64,000 nt of DNA from Benincasa hispida (taxonomy: Eukaryota > Streptophyta > Magnoliopsida > Cucurbitales > Cucurbitaceae): the NCBI RefSeq assembly GCF_009727055.1, contig NC_052355.1, positions 3,392,468-3,456,467 on the forward strand, written 5' to 3'. How positions within the stretch are numbered: the first letter of the stretch is position 1; every line of letters starts with the position of its first letter. Below the pieces are notes generated by a model. It saw nothing but the letters and a program-made list of their open reading frames with translations, was not told the DNA's origin and searched no databases. Both the position numbers and the translations under genes were made by a program. Of the stretch, positions 1-10,436 are shown one piece after another.

Positions 1-11
1 AAGCATATGCA

Positions 12-1168
12 ATGAATGAATCATGGAACTTCTGCTCGCGATATCTAAGTGGGATTGAAACGAGATTCAATAGAGATGAACGAAATGATGATAACATTCC
101 CGATCACGAGATATTTGGTGAATTTGAATTATTTAGGCAGAGGGTACGACCATTAGGGGCGCCAACTTTACGGATGCTATCAGCGGAGGAAAAGCGTATT
201 GCACATTGGTACATTCTCAACAATTGTACAGAAATAACAGACTATCGCAAGTACGTTTCAAACTTTTTCCTTTTCTAAATTCTAGGGTATCTCCTTTGAT
301 ATAACATTTAAATGATAAATATTGTAGGCAACATTTGAGGTTAATTCATCGTGAAGCTCAAAGCGCCTCTGACTTATATATAAAACATAAGCGCAAATTT
401 CCCGATTGGTTCAAATCTCAGGTATACATAGTCATTTTGTAGGCAACGGTTGAGGGATGATTCATTTTTCGTATTCATTTTTAATGTATACGTAATTATC
501 AGGTTCTACAACGGCGCGAGAGAGAAGATATCTCCAATGATTTCTTTTCATTGCAACGGGACCTTTGTCTGAGGTGTGCTCCTAATGGATGCATTGTTAA
601 TGGGGTACGATTTCACACTGTAGAGCGTGATAATCGTCGAGCTACACAAAATAGTGGAGTCCTAGTGGCCAGGGAGATCAGTGAGAACACAAGTGTGGAT
701 AACAATTTCTACGGTGTTGTAGATGAAGTATTAGATTTCCAATATGCAAACAGAAGACACGTTTTCTTGTTGAAGTGTAGATGGTTTGACATAGATAACA
801 ACAAAAGTAATAGAACACGTGTGGATTTAGAATACAAATCGATCAATACATCACACTTTTGGTATGTTGACGAGCCTTTCATTTTTGCTATCCAAGCACA
901 ACAAATCTTTTACATTGATGACATCCAAAAAGGTAGCAATTGGAAAGTTGTTCAAGTAGTCCAAAATAAACAAATATGAGATGTACCGGAAATGGATGAT
1001 GTTGAAAACGCACAACTAGATTTACTAGAAATTGTTGGTGGCATCCGAGTGGATGAAACCATTGAGGAGGTTACTTTATGCAGAGTTGACGTTGATCCTA
1101 CAGTTGGGGAAAGACCAACTACTATACATGGCGATCATGACTTCATAAACGATGATGATGAAGAATAA
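12..1168 (+). pseudogene. CACTA transposase (TNPD-like), C-terminal exons, broken
   Basis: Three exons join in frame: up to 250, 328-421 and 503-1168, with GT..AG introns 251-327 and 422-502. The first encodes the end of a DUF4218-type region (TFCSRYL-like start, here NFCSRYLSGIETRFNR). The second runs from QHLRLIHREAQ to KFPDWFKSQ. The third carries DUF4216, with YGVVDEVLDFQY, LKCRWFDID and a final QAQQIFYIDD. This arrangement is standard for plant En/Spm transposases, which cut and paste the element. An in-frame TGA at 977-979 interrupts the frame, which then continues in coding fashion (DVPEMDDVENAQ) to TAA at 1166-1168. In relatives the position commonly carries tryptophan, so a TGG to TGA change is likely. 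The 5' catalytic part is off the window. Confident as family, and as a pseudogene. Confidence 0.8.
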
Positions 1169-1200
1169 TTACCTCCCAATAACAGCTCAAGTGCTGATGA

Positions 1201-1483
1201 ATAATTTGAATTAGATTACGATGATCATGAGTAATGATGTATCTACTAAATTCTCTTTTTTTCTAGCTTATACGTATTTATTGTTAATTTAATATTGTTT
1301 TCTCTCTTTTGTGTTTGTATAGATACGATGTCAACCCCTAATAATAATTTGAATTAGATTACGATGATGAGTAATGATGTATCTACTAAATTCTCTTTTT
1401 CTCTAGCTTACACGTATTTATTGTTAATTTAATATTGTTTTCTCTCTTTTGTGTTTGTATAGATACAATGTCAACCCCTAATA
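1201..1483 (+). repeat. Tandem duplication of about 140 bp between the two CACTA genes
   Basis: Copy 1 is 1201-1343 and copy 2 is 1344-1483. Both start ATAATTTGAATTAGATTACG and end with GATACRATGTCAACCCCTAATA. They differ by a 3-bp indel near the start and a few single bases. The duplicated segment covers the gap between the genes and the first codons of the second gene, so the ATGTCAACC start occurs twice, at 1328 and 1468; only the second reads on into the gene. Confidence 0.9.
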
Positions 1484-2877
1484 GGCAACGGGAGGCTGAT
1501 GAAGAATTCCAGGAGTTATATCTAGGCCACACGGTATCTTCTGTGGGTGATACTTCAGATTAGTATATTTTGAAATATATTCTGTTAATTGAAATACATC
1601 ATAAACTGTTTTAAATTTTTTATTCATCAGATAGTGGCTCAGCATCCAATCGGAAGAAGCGAGAGCATTCGTAGAACATCGAGTTGGAAAAATACGTACA
1701 GAAACATGGGAGAATCACAATCGTCATAAATGAGGGGGAGACGAAACCGATATCTCAACATTTGGTAAAAAAATGCGATCAGCATTGCCGTGAGATCCGC
1801 ATTTCTAGTACAGTGTCATACTTTTGCTGAGGTTCCGAACGAGTTCATAGAATTGGCTAAAAGTCAATTATTGGTAAGGAATTATAAGTTTATTCTTTTA
1901 CAGTCATGAACATCATCTATGCTAATTCTTCCCTCCCTCTTTTGTAGGCTCATTTCGATCTTGATTTATCCAGTCAACGACTTAACCGTTTTATAGAACA
2001 TCAAATGCAAAACTCGTTCAAAGAATTTAGATTAGACTTGCACAGACATTATAGAAAATGTGGAGATCCTCACCAAGCACGTGCCAGTTTGCCTAGTTGG
2101 CTTAAAAATTGGCCAGAAGATTGGTACTTTTTGTGTGACCGCTTTGAGAGTGAAGCGTTTCAGGTACAATATTTATGGCATGTATAATTTGCTGCATTTA
2201 CTAATATATCACACTATTGACATATTTTTTTTTCTTCAAATGTAGGAAATGTCTGTGACGAATCAGAAGAATAGAGAGAAATTACCATTCGACCACGTTG
2301 GTGGATGAAAGTCATTCCTGCAAATTCAGACAGAGTTGCAGGCAAAGGAGGGTCGAGAAATAGGACGTGTTGACCTATTTAGGGAAACACACTCTAAAGG
2401 TGGTAAGCTTGTGAACGAGGCTGCTGAAAGTGCACATGTAACATTTTTTTCTTTACTGTCATGTTTTTTTTTTCACTTTTAACTTTAGTCCCTCGTTCTT
2501 ACCCATTTAATTATTATGTCTAGCATTAAATGTTGGAATTAAAATCCAGCCCCACTGTAGAAGGTTCTCAACCACTAACAAGGGATGAAATCTGTGAGAC
2601 GGTTTTGGGTACACGACCCAGATATTCAAAAGGTCTAGGATGGGGCCCTAAGCCTAAGTCACGAAAGAGTACCATGTCATCAAGCTTGTCATCTACTCAA
2701 GGAACGGAGGCGGGAATGGATGAATTGAGAGTCAATTTCCAACAGTCTCAGTCGAGGATTAAGGAACTCGAAGACGTTTAGAGAAGAATGCAAAAGAATC
2801 ATGCGAGAAAAATGGAAGAAATGAAAAAGATGATTGAAGACATGGTACGATCACATAGAGGAGACCCATCAAATTAG
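1468..2877 (+). pseudogene. CACTA second gene, Transposase_24 (Ptta/En/Spm) type, broken
   Basis: Fragments in order match the plant Transposase_24 family. There is a short N-terminus at 1468 (MSTPNRQREADEEF), then a region around 1690-1870 (ELEKYVQKHGRITIVINEGE) with a frame change near 1820. Exon 1948-2163 (AHFDLDLSSQRLNRFIEHQ to YFLCDRFESEAFQ) is bounded by clean TGTAG and GTACAA splice sites. Exon 2246-about 2439 has FRETHSKGGKLVNEAAESAH, and the last coding exon begins near 2524 with [16 protein letters not shown] and [12 protein letters not shown]. In-frame stops at 2306-2308 and 2779-2781, and probably 2527-2529, kill the frame. A charged coiled-coil-like tail (MKKMIEDMVRSHRGDPSN) ends at the TAG just before 2878. 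In relatives this protein assists binding of subterminal repeats, but that role is family knowledge only. Confidence 0.75.
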
Positions 2878-2962
2878 GTATGATTACTACATTATTTAGT
2901 TGTGTAATATGTTGCTATCCTGCAGTTATGGTAGCAAAGTTTAGTTATGTCTTTAGTTATGT

Positions 2963-4870
2963 CATTTAAAGTTTCAACACTCTCATACAAATTAGATAAG
3001 CATCCCACCATGCCTTGATGATTCAAAAGCCCAATCACAGTCCCTGAGTGTCGCTCTCTCCATATATCTCAGTCTCTCCATGAATGTCGCTCTCTCCATG
3101 AATGTCACAACACATGTATAACTTCATTTTATCAGCTGAAGATTCAAATATTCGGCTTCAAAAAGGCGTATTTGCTCTGATTTGGTTGTAAATATGTGTC
3201 ATTTAAAGCTTCAACACTCTCATAAAAATTAGATAAGCATCCCACCATGCCTTGATGTTTCGAAAGCCCAATCACAGTCCCTAAATGTCGCTCTTTCCAT
3301 GAATGTCACACCACATGTATAACTTCATTTGATCAGTTGAAGATTCAAATATTAGGCATCAAAATGGTGTCTTTGCTCTGATTTGGTTGTAAATATGTGT
3401 CATTTAAAGCTTCAACACTCTCATACAAATTAGATAAACATCCCACCATGCTTTAATGTTTCAAAAGCCCAATCACAGTCCCTGAATCTCGCTCTCTCCA
3501 TGAGTCTCGCTCTCTCCATGTATCTCGCTCTCTCCATGAATGTCACAACACATGTGTAACTTCATTTGATCAGTTAAAGATTCAAATATTAGGCTTCTAA
3601 AGGGTGTCTTTGCTCTGATTTGGTTGTAAATATGTGTCATTTAAAGCTTCAACACTCTCATAAAAATTAGATAAGTATCCCACCATACCTTGATGTTTCA
3701 AAAGCCCAATCACAGTCCCTAAATCTCGCTCTCTCCATGAATCTCACTCTCTCCATGAGTGTCGCTCTCTCCATGTATCTCACTCTCTCCATGTATCTCG
3801 CTCACTCCATGAATGTCATAGCACATGTATAACTTCATTTGATTAGCTGAAGATTCAAATATTAGGCTTCAAAAGGGTATCTTTACTCTGATTTTGTTGT
3901 AAATATGTGTCATTTAAAGCTTCAACACTCTCACAAAAATTAGATAAGCATCCCACCATGCCTAGATGTTTCAGAAGCCCAATCACAGTCCCTAAATCTC
4001 ACTCTCTCCATGAATCTCGCTCTCTCTATGTATTTTGCTCTCTCCATGAATGTCACAGCATATGTATAGCTTCATTTGATCAGCTGAAGAATCAAATATT
4101 AGGCTTCAAAGGGTGTCTTTGCTCTGATTTAGTTGTAAATATGTGTCATTTAAAGCTTTAACACTCTCATACAAATTAGATAAGCATCCCACCATGCCTT
4201 GATGTTTCAAAAGCCCAATCACAATCCCTGAATCTCGCTCTCTCCATGAGTGTCACTCTCTCCATGTATCTCGCTCTCTCCATGAATGTCACAGCATATG
4301 TATAACTTCATTTGATCAGCTGAAGATTCAAATATTAGGCTTCAAAGGGTGTCTTTGCTCAAATATGTGTCATTTAAAGCTTCAACACTATCATACAAAT
4401 TAAATAAGCATCCCACCATGCCTTGATGTTTCGAAAGCCCAATCACAGTCCTTGAATGTTGCTCTCTCCATGTATCTCGCTCTTTCCATGTCTCTCGCTC
4501 TCTCCATGAATGTCACAGCACATGTATAACTTTATTTGATCAGCTGAAGATTCAAATATTTGGCTTTGAAATGGTGTCTTTGCTCTGATTTGGTTGTAAA
4601 TATGTGTCATTTAAATCTTCAACACTCTCATACAAATTAGATAAGCATCCTACCATGCCTTGATGTTTCGAAAGCCCAATCACAGTCCCTGAATCTCGCT
4701 CTCTCTATGTATCTCGCTCTCTCCATAAGTGTCGCTCTTTCCATGTATCTGGCTTGCAAAGATGTCCTCATCAGCTTCACCCCCTGATTGACATCCAAAG
4801 TAATGACATCCAAAGATGCCCTCAGCAGCTTTAACACTCTCATACAAATTAGATAAGCATCCCACCATGC
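2963..4870 (+). repeat. Minisatellite: about 8 units of 201-273 bp with an 18-bp subrepeat
   Basis: Units begin with CATTTAAAGCTTCAACACTC near 2963, 3200, 3401, 3638, 3911, 4147, 4371 and 4608, with a truncated ninth near 4826. Spacings cluster at 201, 237 and 273, which differ by 36. The variable part is an internal 18-bp subrepeat, TCTCGCTCTCTCCATGTA and variants, so units gain or lose subrepeats in pairs. Each unit also holds CCCACCATGCCTTGATG, AAAGCCCAATCACAGTCCC and TGATCAGCTGAAGATTCAAATATT. Small open frames here are repeat artefacts; on the minus strand the subrepeat reads as repeating MERARY. The array lies downstream of the CACTA second gene and possibly inside its last intron. Confidence 0.95.
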
Positions 4871-5293
4871 CATATCATTGAATTTTGTAATGTAAGCAAC
4901 GAATAAGAAATTGTCAACTGTTTCATTCAGAGACTTTTGTTCATTGGATGTTGGTTTTTTCCTATTCTTAGGGCTGGTCCTTTCTTTTGATCTTATTCTA
5001 GTTGTGGCGAATTTTCCATTGTATTCTCACTATTATTTTTGTTGCTTTGTACTTTGAGCATTAGACTCATTTCATTATTTCATTGAAAAAGTCTCGGTTC
5101 CTTTTCAAAAAGAAAAAAAAAAAAATTCTCAACTATTATATTCATCCTAAACTCATAAGAAATTCTCAATTGTTATATTTAATTAAGATGTGTAATTGTG
5201 CTTTTCCTTTTCTTTTGATCTTATTTTTATTATTAAATTAGAGGGAGCCTTAACTTGTGAAAACAAAGGAATTAAAAGGGAGACTTAAGAAAA
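4871..5293. other. Stretch without recognisable gene
   Basis: AT-rich sequence after the minisatellite, with a poly-A run near 5111-5125 and no open frame of note. It includes a near-duplicate phrase (AATAAGAAATTGTCAACTG near 4900 and CATAAGAAATTCTCAATTG near 5152), perhaps an old local duplication. I see no gene. Confidence 0.4.
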
Positions 5294-5530
5294 TTACATA
5301 GCAAATGGGTAGTTAGCCCAATGAGCCCCAACTATGAATTGGGCTAGAATCAAGGCCCATCCTATCATCAAGATAAATGAAATGCCTGCAACAATTGTTG
5401 TTTCAATATTCCAAAGGCCCAAACTTGTAAATGGATATGGATTTGAATTGAAAGCTCTCCACTTGGACCCATTAGAATAAAAGAAGAGAGGGTAATTGCA
5501 ATAAATGGTACTTTTAGGGGTATTAATCAA
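5294..5530 (-). CDS. Unrecognised short ORF with one strong hydrophobic segment
   Basis: A 78-codon frame on the minus strand. I do not recognise it. The C-terminal half is a convincing membrane-spanning stretch (about residues 44-68, IETTIVAGISFILMIGWALI onward), followed by a short polar tail ending NYPFAM. Base use looks more codon-like than its AT-rich surroundings, and the segment could be the last exon of a membrane protein whose earlier exons I cannot find upstream on the minus strand (5540-6200). It runs opposite to the CACTA genes and falls between the minisatellite and the CACTA terminus. It may be a captured host exon or mere chance. There is no clear start context, so the start is only the first ATG. 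Confidence 0.15.
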   Translation of the reverse strand: MINTPKSTIYCNYPLFFYSNGSKWRAFNSNPYPFTSLGLWNIETTIVAGISFILMIGWALILAQFIVGAHWANYPFAM

Positions 5531-5940
5531 GTGAACAACAATATATTTAAAGAATTACAAAATAACAAAATCTATCAGTAATAGGCCAACTTGTTTCCTT
5601 TCTGAACATGTTGTTTAGAAAGTCAATAATCAATTCAAAAGGTTGCCATGCTTTGTCATGTCAATAAACTAAAGTTAGGTCACCCAAATCTTATTATGGT
5701 TTTTGTTTTTGTTTATTTCCCTATTCCAACAATATTTCTTTACTATTATTCTACCGCATTATCCTATGCATGCACTAATATTATTTTGAGATAAGCTAGC
5801 CCTTCTTACATACTTCTCATGAAAATTTAATTTTTACAAGATTCCAATCTAAAAGATCATATAGGACTTTCAAAAATTGAAAAATAGAGGAAATTGAATT
5901 GTTTATCCATATAACATTTCAATGTTTTTGTTTTTTTGTA

Positions 5941-6130
5941 GAATGCTATTCAGAGATGAGCTGGGACAATTGTTGAAGATGCTGTGTTCGAGAAGTGTTC
6001 TAGATGTTGTTCTCATTTTACTTCTTTTATGTATTTTTGAATATAATGGACAAGTGTTCTAGAGCTGGGACAATGTTTGGATATTGTAATTTTTTACTTG
6101 TTATAAAATGGACTTCATTTTTTTTATGTG
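5941..6130 (+). other. Possible 3' untranslated exon of the CACTA second gene
   Basis: A pyrimidine-rich tract ending TTTTTTTGTAG at about 5931-5941 looks like a splice acceptor, and the stop codon of the second gene (2875-2877) is followed at once by GTATGATTAC, a fair donor. Joining them would place the minisatellite within one intron of about 3.06 kb. The exon itself (AATGCTATTCAGAGATGAGC onward) is non-coding. This is inference from splice-site appearance alone. Confidence 0.3.
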
Positions 6131-6239
6131 AATCTTTATTTGGTATAATATGTTTCACAGGATTTCAGATCAAATTTTAAAAAGTTACAAATGATATATT
6201 AAATTTTATCCATATAGAAAATTGAATTGTTTATCCATA

Positions 6240-6635
6240 TAGGATCCCCTGACGCGACATCGGGAGTTGGGGGAACTCTGGACGCCTATGTGGCGTCGAG
6301 AGTTAGGGGGAACTCCAGACGCCGTTTTAAGGCGTTGGGAGATAGGGGGAACTCCCGACGCAGTGTAGCCCGTCGGGACTTCCAAGAAATCTCGACGTCG
6401 TATACTAAGCGTCGGGAGTTTCCCCTAACTCCCGACGCCACATAAGCGTCTGGAGTTCTCCCTTAACTCCCGACGCCATTCAAAAGTTCATCGGGAGATC
6501 CTCTCCCAATGGATTCTCCTGACCAAACTCCCGACGACCGTTTATGCATCGAGAGATCCTCTCCCGACGTATTTTCCACACTTTCCCGACGAAATATGAT
6601 GTCGGGAGAAGCCAGAATTCCTATAGTAGCTAGTG
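6240..6635 (+). repeat. CACTA subterminal zone with CTCCCGACG motif array and right terminus
   Basis: The zone is GC-richer than its surroundings and packed with the 9-mer CTCCCGACG. The left half mostly carries the CGTCGGGAG orientation and the right half mostly CTCCCGACG, giving a large imperfect inverted repeat. It ends TGTCGGGAGAAGCCAGAATT then CCTATAGTAGCTAGTG (to 6635). Its left edge, CCATATAGGATCCCCTGACG, is a degenerate mirror of that end. In CACTA elements such subterminal arrays bind the transposase. The open frame 6227-6445 inside it is an artefact of the repeats. Confidence 0.65.
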
Positions 6636-6857
6636 CGATCTAAGTGGTATGTGATGTATGCAAAAGGTCAGTATTGATTGTTTTCAAAATTTAGGTTATT
6701 CGATATTAGTATAACGTAATTGGACACCTATACAAAAAAAATAAAATAAAATAAATGCTATTTTTTTATATTTTATTAAAATGCAACTAAACTAATGTAA
6801 AAACTGTAAAAACATTTTCATTTTATGTAGAAATTATGAAAGATTTATTTCACTCCT

Positions 6858-7964
6858 TCCTACTTTAGATTAAGTAGATGAGTGTTCCCTTAAATGGTGT
6901 CTCTGGGACTTGAGCAAAGGGTACTTCCTTCTCACTGGCCGAGAGGGGTTTCTATTTAATGATTGGACTATAAACAGGTTGTTTAGTAGAGAAGCGCTAT
7001 ACTTATGGATACAGAGGTAACCCAAGGGTAAAACAATAATTTGACCGAGAAGGTGATTCGAACCCTGGTGAAGGACTAACTTGTTGTCATTAGTCTATAT
7101 CCATAGACATAGAAATACATCTGTAGTGAGAATAGTGCAGCTCTAGGTCTTTAGTGGAGTGTACCCACTGTTAACAATTATTGTTTAATTTGGTTAATGA
7201 GTTTAGCCAATTAATTTCATATTGGATAATTAATTAATTATTAATTAAATTAAATTAAATTAGATTTAATTAAATTAATTGAATTAAAATTATAAGTTAT
7301 GTGAGAGATATTTCATTTAAATACGATTTAAATGAAATTATTAATTAAATAATATTTAGTTAATTATTAATTTAATTAATTAATTAATTTTTATTAAGTA
7401 ATAGCTAACTCCCACATAGGGAGTTAACAGGAACGTGGGATGAATCCTTTACTATCTCTCTCTCGTTTGATAAAATTCTTGCAAAACGTTTCCAGCAGTG
7501 TTAGTTGTAGCGTGATTTTTTATTTGAGTATACAAAAGAGTTCTGTATTCTTTTTGCCTCTCTAAGAAATTTCTCCATCTTTTTCCAATTTTGATATTTG
7601 GTTCACCTCACCTCAAGTTTCTCAGAGGATAGGGAGGTAACCTTCGGGGTGGTGTTGATTTGGTCATTTCATCTGTATTTAAATTACTTGCTTAACCTAG
7701 GTTATTTTTACAGTAGGCAATTCTTGATGGGTCTCTGTAATTTTTTGGAATTGCTCAGTGAAAGGGTATTTTAGAAAACCCACATTAATAATGAGTTTGG
7801 TTCTGTGTTTTTCGTTGCGATTAGGGCTTTCATCCCTACAATTGGTATTAGATCCATCTCGTTATATTAACTTAGGTTACTAAAATTTGCACTTGGTTTT
7901 TGTGGGATTAAATTGCATTGTGAATGTTAATTTTATTGCGAATGAATGTTTATGGTAATTTTTG
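6858..7964 (+). mobile_element. Plus-strand Ty1/copia: truncated 5' LTR, primer site and leader start
   Basis: Sequence from about 6858 aligns in outline with the LTR at 8652 (GGGACTTGAG...CTCACTGGCC...GATTGGACTATAAAC, and TAATGAGTTTAGCCAATTAA). It ends CATCCCTACA, followed by a tRNA-iMet type primer site, TTGGTATTAGATCC, at about 7841-7854. The start of the LTR is missing. A very AT-rich TTAATTAATT tract lies at about 7215-7395. The leader runs to about 7964, where minus-strand LTR sequence begins abruptly. No coding sequence of this element remains here. Confidence 0.75.
7841..7854 (+). other. Primer binding site (tRNA-iMet type) of plus-strand copia
   Basis: TTGGTATTAGATCC directly follows an LTR ending in CA. 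It resembles the copia consensus TGGTATCAGAGCC, where initiator methionine tRNA primes minus-strand synthesis. Confidence 0.7.
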
Positions 7965-8511
7965 AAGGAAATCAGACAAGAGGATTTCCATGAGTAGTGG
8001 AATGATCATTCCAAATTTTATTCGAAATTGAACATAAACAATTACAGTACAAGAAATGGAAACTTACAAGTTATGCATAATACGAAATTACAACATGCTT
8101 AACAAAGATCAAGGGAAAGATTATATATACCTTTGAAGACTCATCTTAAAACTCCCTCGAACATGAATGCTCGTTGAGTCTCCAAGACAGCAACACAAAA
8201 ACGCTCAAACACAATGACCGCAACACAACACAATCAACAACAATCACAATGGCTACCTTGGTATTCTTGGTGTGAGAATCTAGAAGTGTGGGCTCTATGT
8301 GGACTTAGTTGGAGGAAGAGACTAGAAGAATAACACTCGTGTAAACGATTGAGCAAGTGGGAGATGAAAAAAGTCTATCGTATAGACAAATGCCCAATTG
8401 TTTAAGCAAATGCTCCATGATCGAATAGCAAATGCTTTGTGATCGTATAGCAAATGCTCTGTAATAGTTTAGCTACGACCAGCTGAGTGAACTATCATGT
8501 AGTGTCACTCT
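7965..8511 (-). repeat. Copia-1 3' LTR, terminal part
   Basis: It starts TGAAGGAAATCAGACAAGAG, which on the minus strand is the CA end of the LTR, and matches 42648 onward closely. It holds several CGATCGTTTA-like words. It breaks off after GTGTC-ACTCT near 8511. The matching continuation reappears at about 10437, so the plus-strand sequence between is an insertion. The words ACTCT (8507-8511) and ACTTT (10437-10441) may be an aged 5-bp target duplication. Confidence 0.8.
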
Positions 8512-10436
8512 TATTAGGTATGAGATACCAAATTATAAAACCATGGGTATGGGATGCCCTAGTTTATCGTATTTCTCTATAAAACTTAGAAACTCAGTCT
8601 TATACATCAGATATAAAAGTTACCACTGGAGTTTTAGTCCAAGTGGGAGTTTGTTGGGTTTTATGTCCTAAAACTCGTGGTTTGTAAACATTAGAACTTA
8701 TTCTGAAAAAATCAATAAAGTTGTTGTTGAATATATTGTTTTTTAGAAATCCAATAAACCTAAGTCCCTTGACTATTATATAAGTACTTGAACTTTATGT
8801 GGAGACATACAAGTGGATCAGGTTTGAGTAAATAGTAAAAATGATCTATAGTATATGAATGAGGTTGGGTACCTTATTCTGGTAACACTATTGGATGCAA
8901 CCTACTCTGTAGTTGTTACAAAGTGTTGTAAAGTACTGCATACAAAGTGATCCTAATTCGTGCATGTTAAGACATGAGGAGTGGGGGTGTCCTGTGCAAA
9001 TGAGTTTGTGCAAGATCGGACCACAAAACTTGTCACTCTTTCTTTATAACATTGTTTACTGTTTAAGACTGACGATTTCAAAGCGATGACCTAGGTAACT
9101 TAACCTTAATCCTGAGCTAACTATAAACTCCTGTGTGTTCAAGATTATCCTTTGATCTGCAAACAGTGAGAGTAGACCAATTGCCTCTGCTCAATAAGCT
9201 TACCATTTTGGGGATAAGGCCAGATAAATAGTTGGGAACATAGGGTGCAAGAGGGAATTCACTCCTAACTGATTAGGGTTAGTAGAGAGGTTGTTCCCTT
9301 CAAGTGCTGATTCTGAGTCTTGAATAAGGGGCCTCACCCTCTCATTGGCCTGAGAAGGATTTGATTTATTGATTGGATCACAAATCGATTGTTCATTAGG
9401 GGATCAGTGGAACTTAAGGAACAAAAGGTAATTATGGGGGTAAAACAGAGATTCGACCCAGCCGTTATTACGAGTAACCTGTGAAGGGTTAACTTACTAA
9501 TCATGGTTATATCGAGTGGACATAATATATCGACAGTGAAGGGAGTTCAGTTATGGGCTTTAGTGGAATCACCCAATAATTAACACATGTAGGTTAGATC
9601 GGTCTAATGAGTTTAGCCGATTAATCTCCAATCATTGGAGCCCATGATCTGTAGGTCCGCGAGGTCCCCCTACTAGCTCGTAAATGGGTATGCTTTAGGG
9701 TAGCTTGAGAAATTAATTTGAAACGTTCAAATTAAACGTATCAAGAAAATAAATATTTAAATATGATTTAAATATATAAAGATGATTATTGTGAAAAAAT
9801 TAATTTAATATTTGATATTAAATTAATTAATTTTTAAAATTAATTTATGAAATTAATTTAAGAAAATCCATTTTTAAATTAAAATAATTTAAAAGTCATT
9901 TTTTTGTTTTAAAAAGGAATTGGAAATTTGATTGCATAGGTTGCACATAATGAAAAAAGAGTTTTTTCCATTATCATCATCTTTATGCTCACACACAAAC
10001 CATGATCTTCTCTACCTTGATTCTCTAAGCACGAGCTGCAAGCCATGCACTCCATCTCTTTGCATGTTCATCTTGCTATATAAAGAATATTGGAGTTGTT
10101 GGAGAAGTAGATGAATACAGAATTCAGAGAGAAAAATCGTGGTGAAGAAGAAGCTATCTTTTTCAACTTGCTGCTGTGAGCTTCCCTTGTTTCTCCACAT
10201 CTACAAGCTGTTCTTGAGTCCCACAACTTTGCCTAAAGCTCCAAGAGCATAGTAGGGAAGACTTTGAGGTGGTTCACGTTGATATTAAGTGAAAACAACA
10301 GTTGAACAGTTCTTCAAAAAGGTATGTTTTGAAAACCCATTTTTATGAACATCATGCTTTAGTTTTTGCTAAAATTAGTGCATTAGAATGCTTATGGATA
10401 TTTGATACTTCCGCTGCATGTTGTTTAACTCTAACA
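8512..10436 (+). mobile_element. Plus-strand copia fragment: internal 3' end plus 3' LTR, inside Copia-1 LTR
   Basis: About 130 bp of internal sequence (ATGCCCTAGTTTATCGTATT and so on) leads to a polypurine tract AAGTGGGAG at 8641-8649. The LTR starts TGTTGGGTTTTATGTCC at 8652 and ends near 10436 (TCTAACA). The LTR contains the usual family phrases and a TAAATTAATTAA-rich tract at about 9720-9900. No polymerase sequence remains. Short open frames at 9932-10114 and on the opposite strand look accidental. Confidence 0.75.

Larger units (their letters stand above)
1..6635 (+). mobile_element. CACTA (En/Spm) DNA transposon, right part, decayed
   Basis: The stretch reads as the 3' portion of one CACTA element; its left end lies outside the window. 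Seen: exons matching the C-terminal part of a plant CACTA transposase (DUF4218 then DUF4216), followed in the same direction by a second gene of Transposase_24 type, then a tandem repeat array, then a zone of inverted CTCCCGACG/CGTCGGGAG motifs that ends in TAGTG at 6631-6635. Read inward on the minus strand the end is CACTAGCTACTATAGG, as expected for a CACTA terminus. Both genes have in-frame stops, so the element cannot supply its own transposase. That all parts belong to one element is inference; the tail (6240-6635) could be a separate non-autonomous relative. The 3-bp target duplication cannot be tested without the left end. Confidence 0.6.

Noticed and set aside
2963..4870. CRISPR-like appearance of regular repeats
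   Set aside because: Units are long, directly tandem and without unique spacers; the context is a plant transposon.
3907..4873. Open frames in the minisatellite, including a minus-strand frame with repeating MERARY-like residues
   Set aside because: They follow the 18-bp subrepeat, whose length is divisible by three; no start context or domain, and the frames change from unit to unit.
6227..6445. 72-codon frame in the CACTA terminal zone
   Set aside because: Arises from the GC-rich inverted motif array; no homology recognised.
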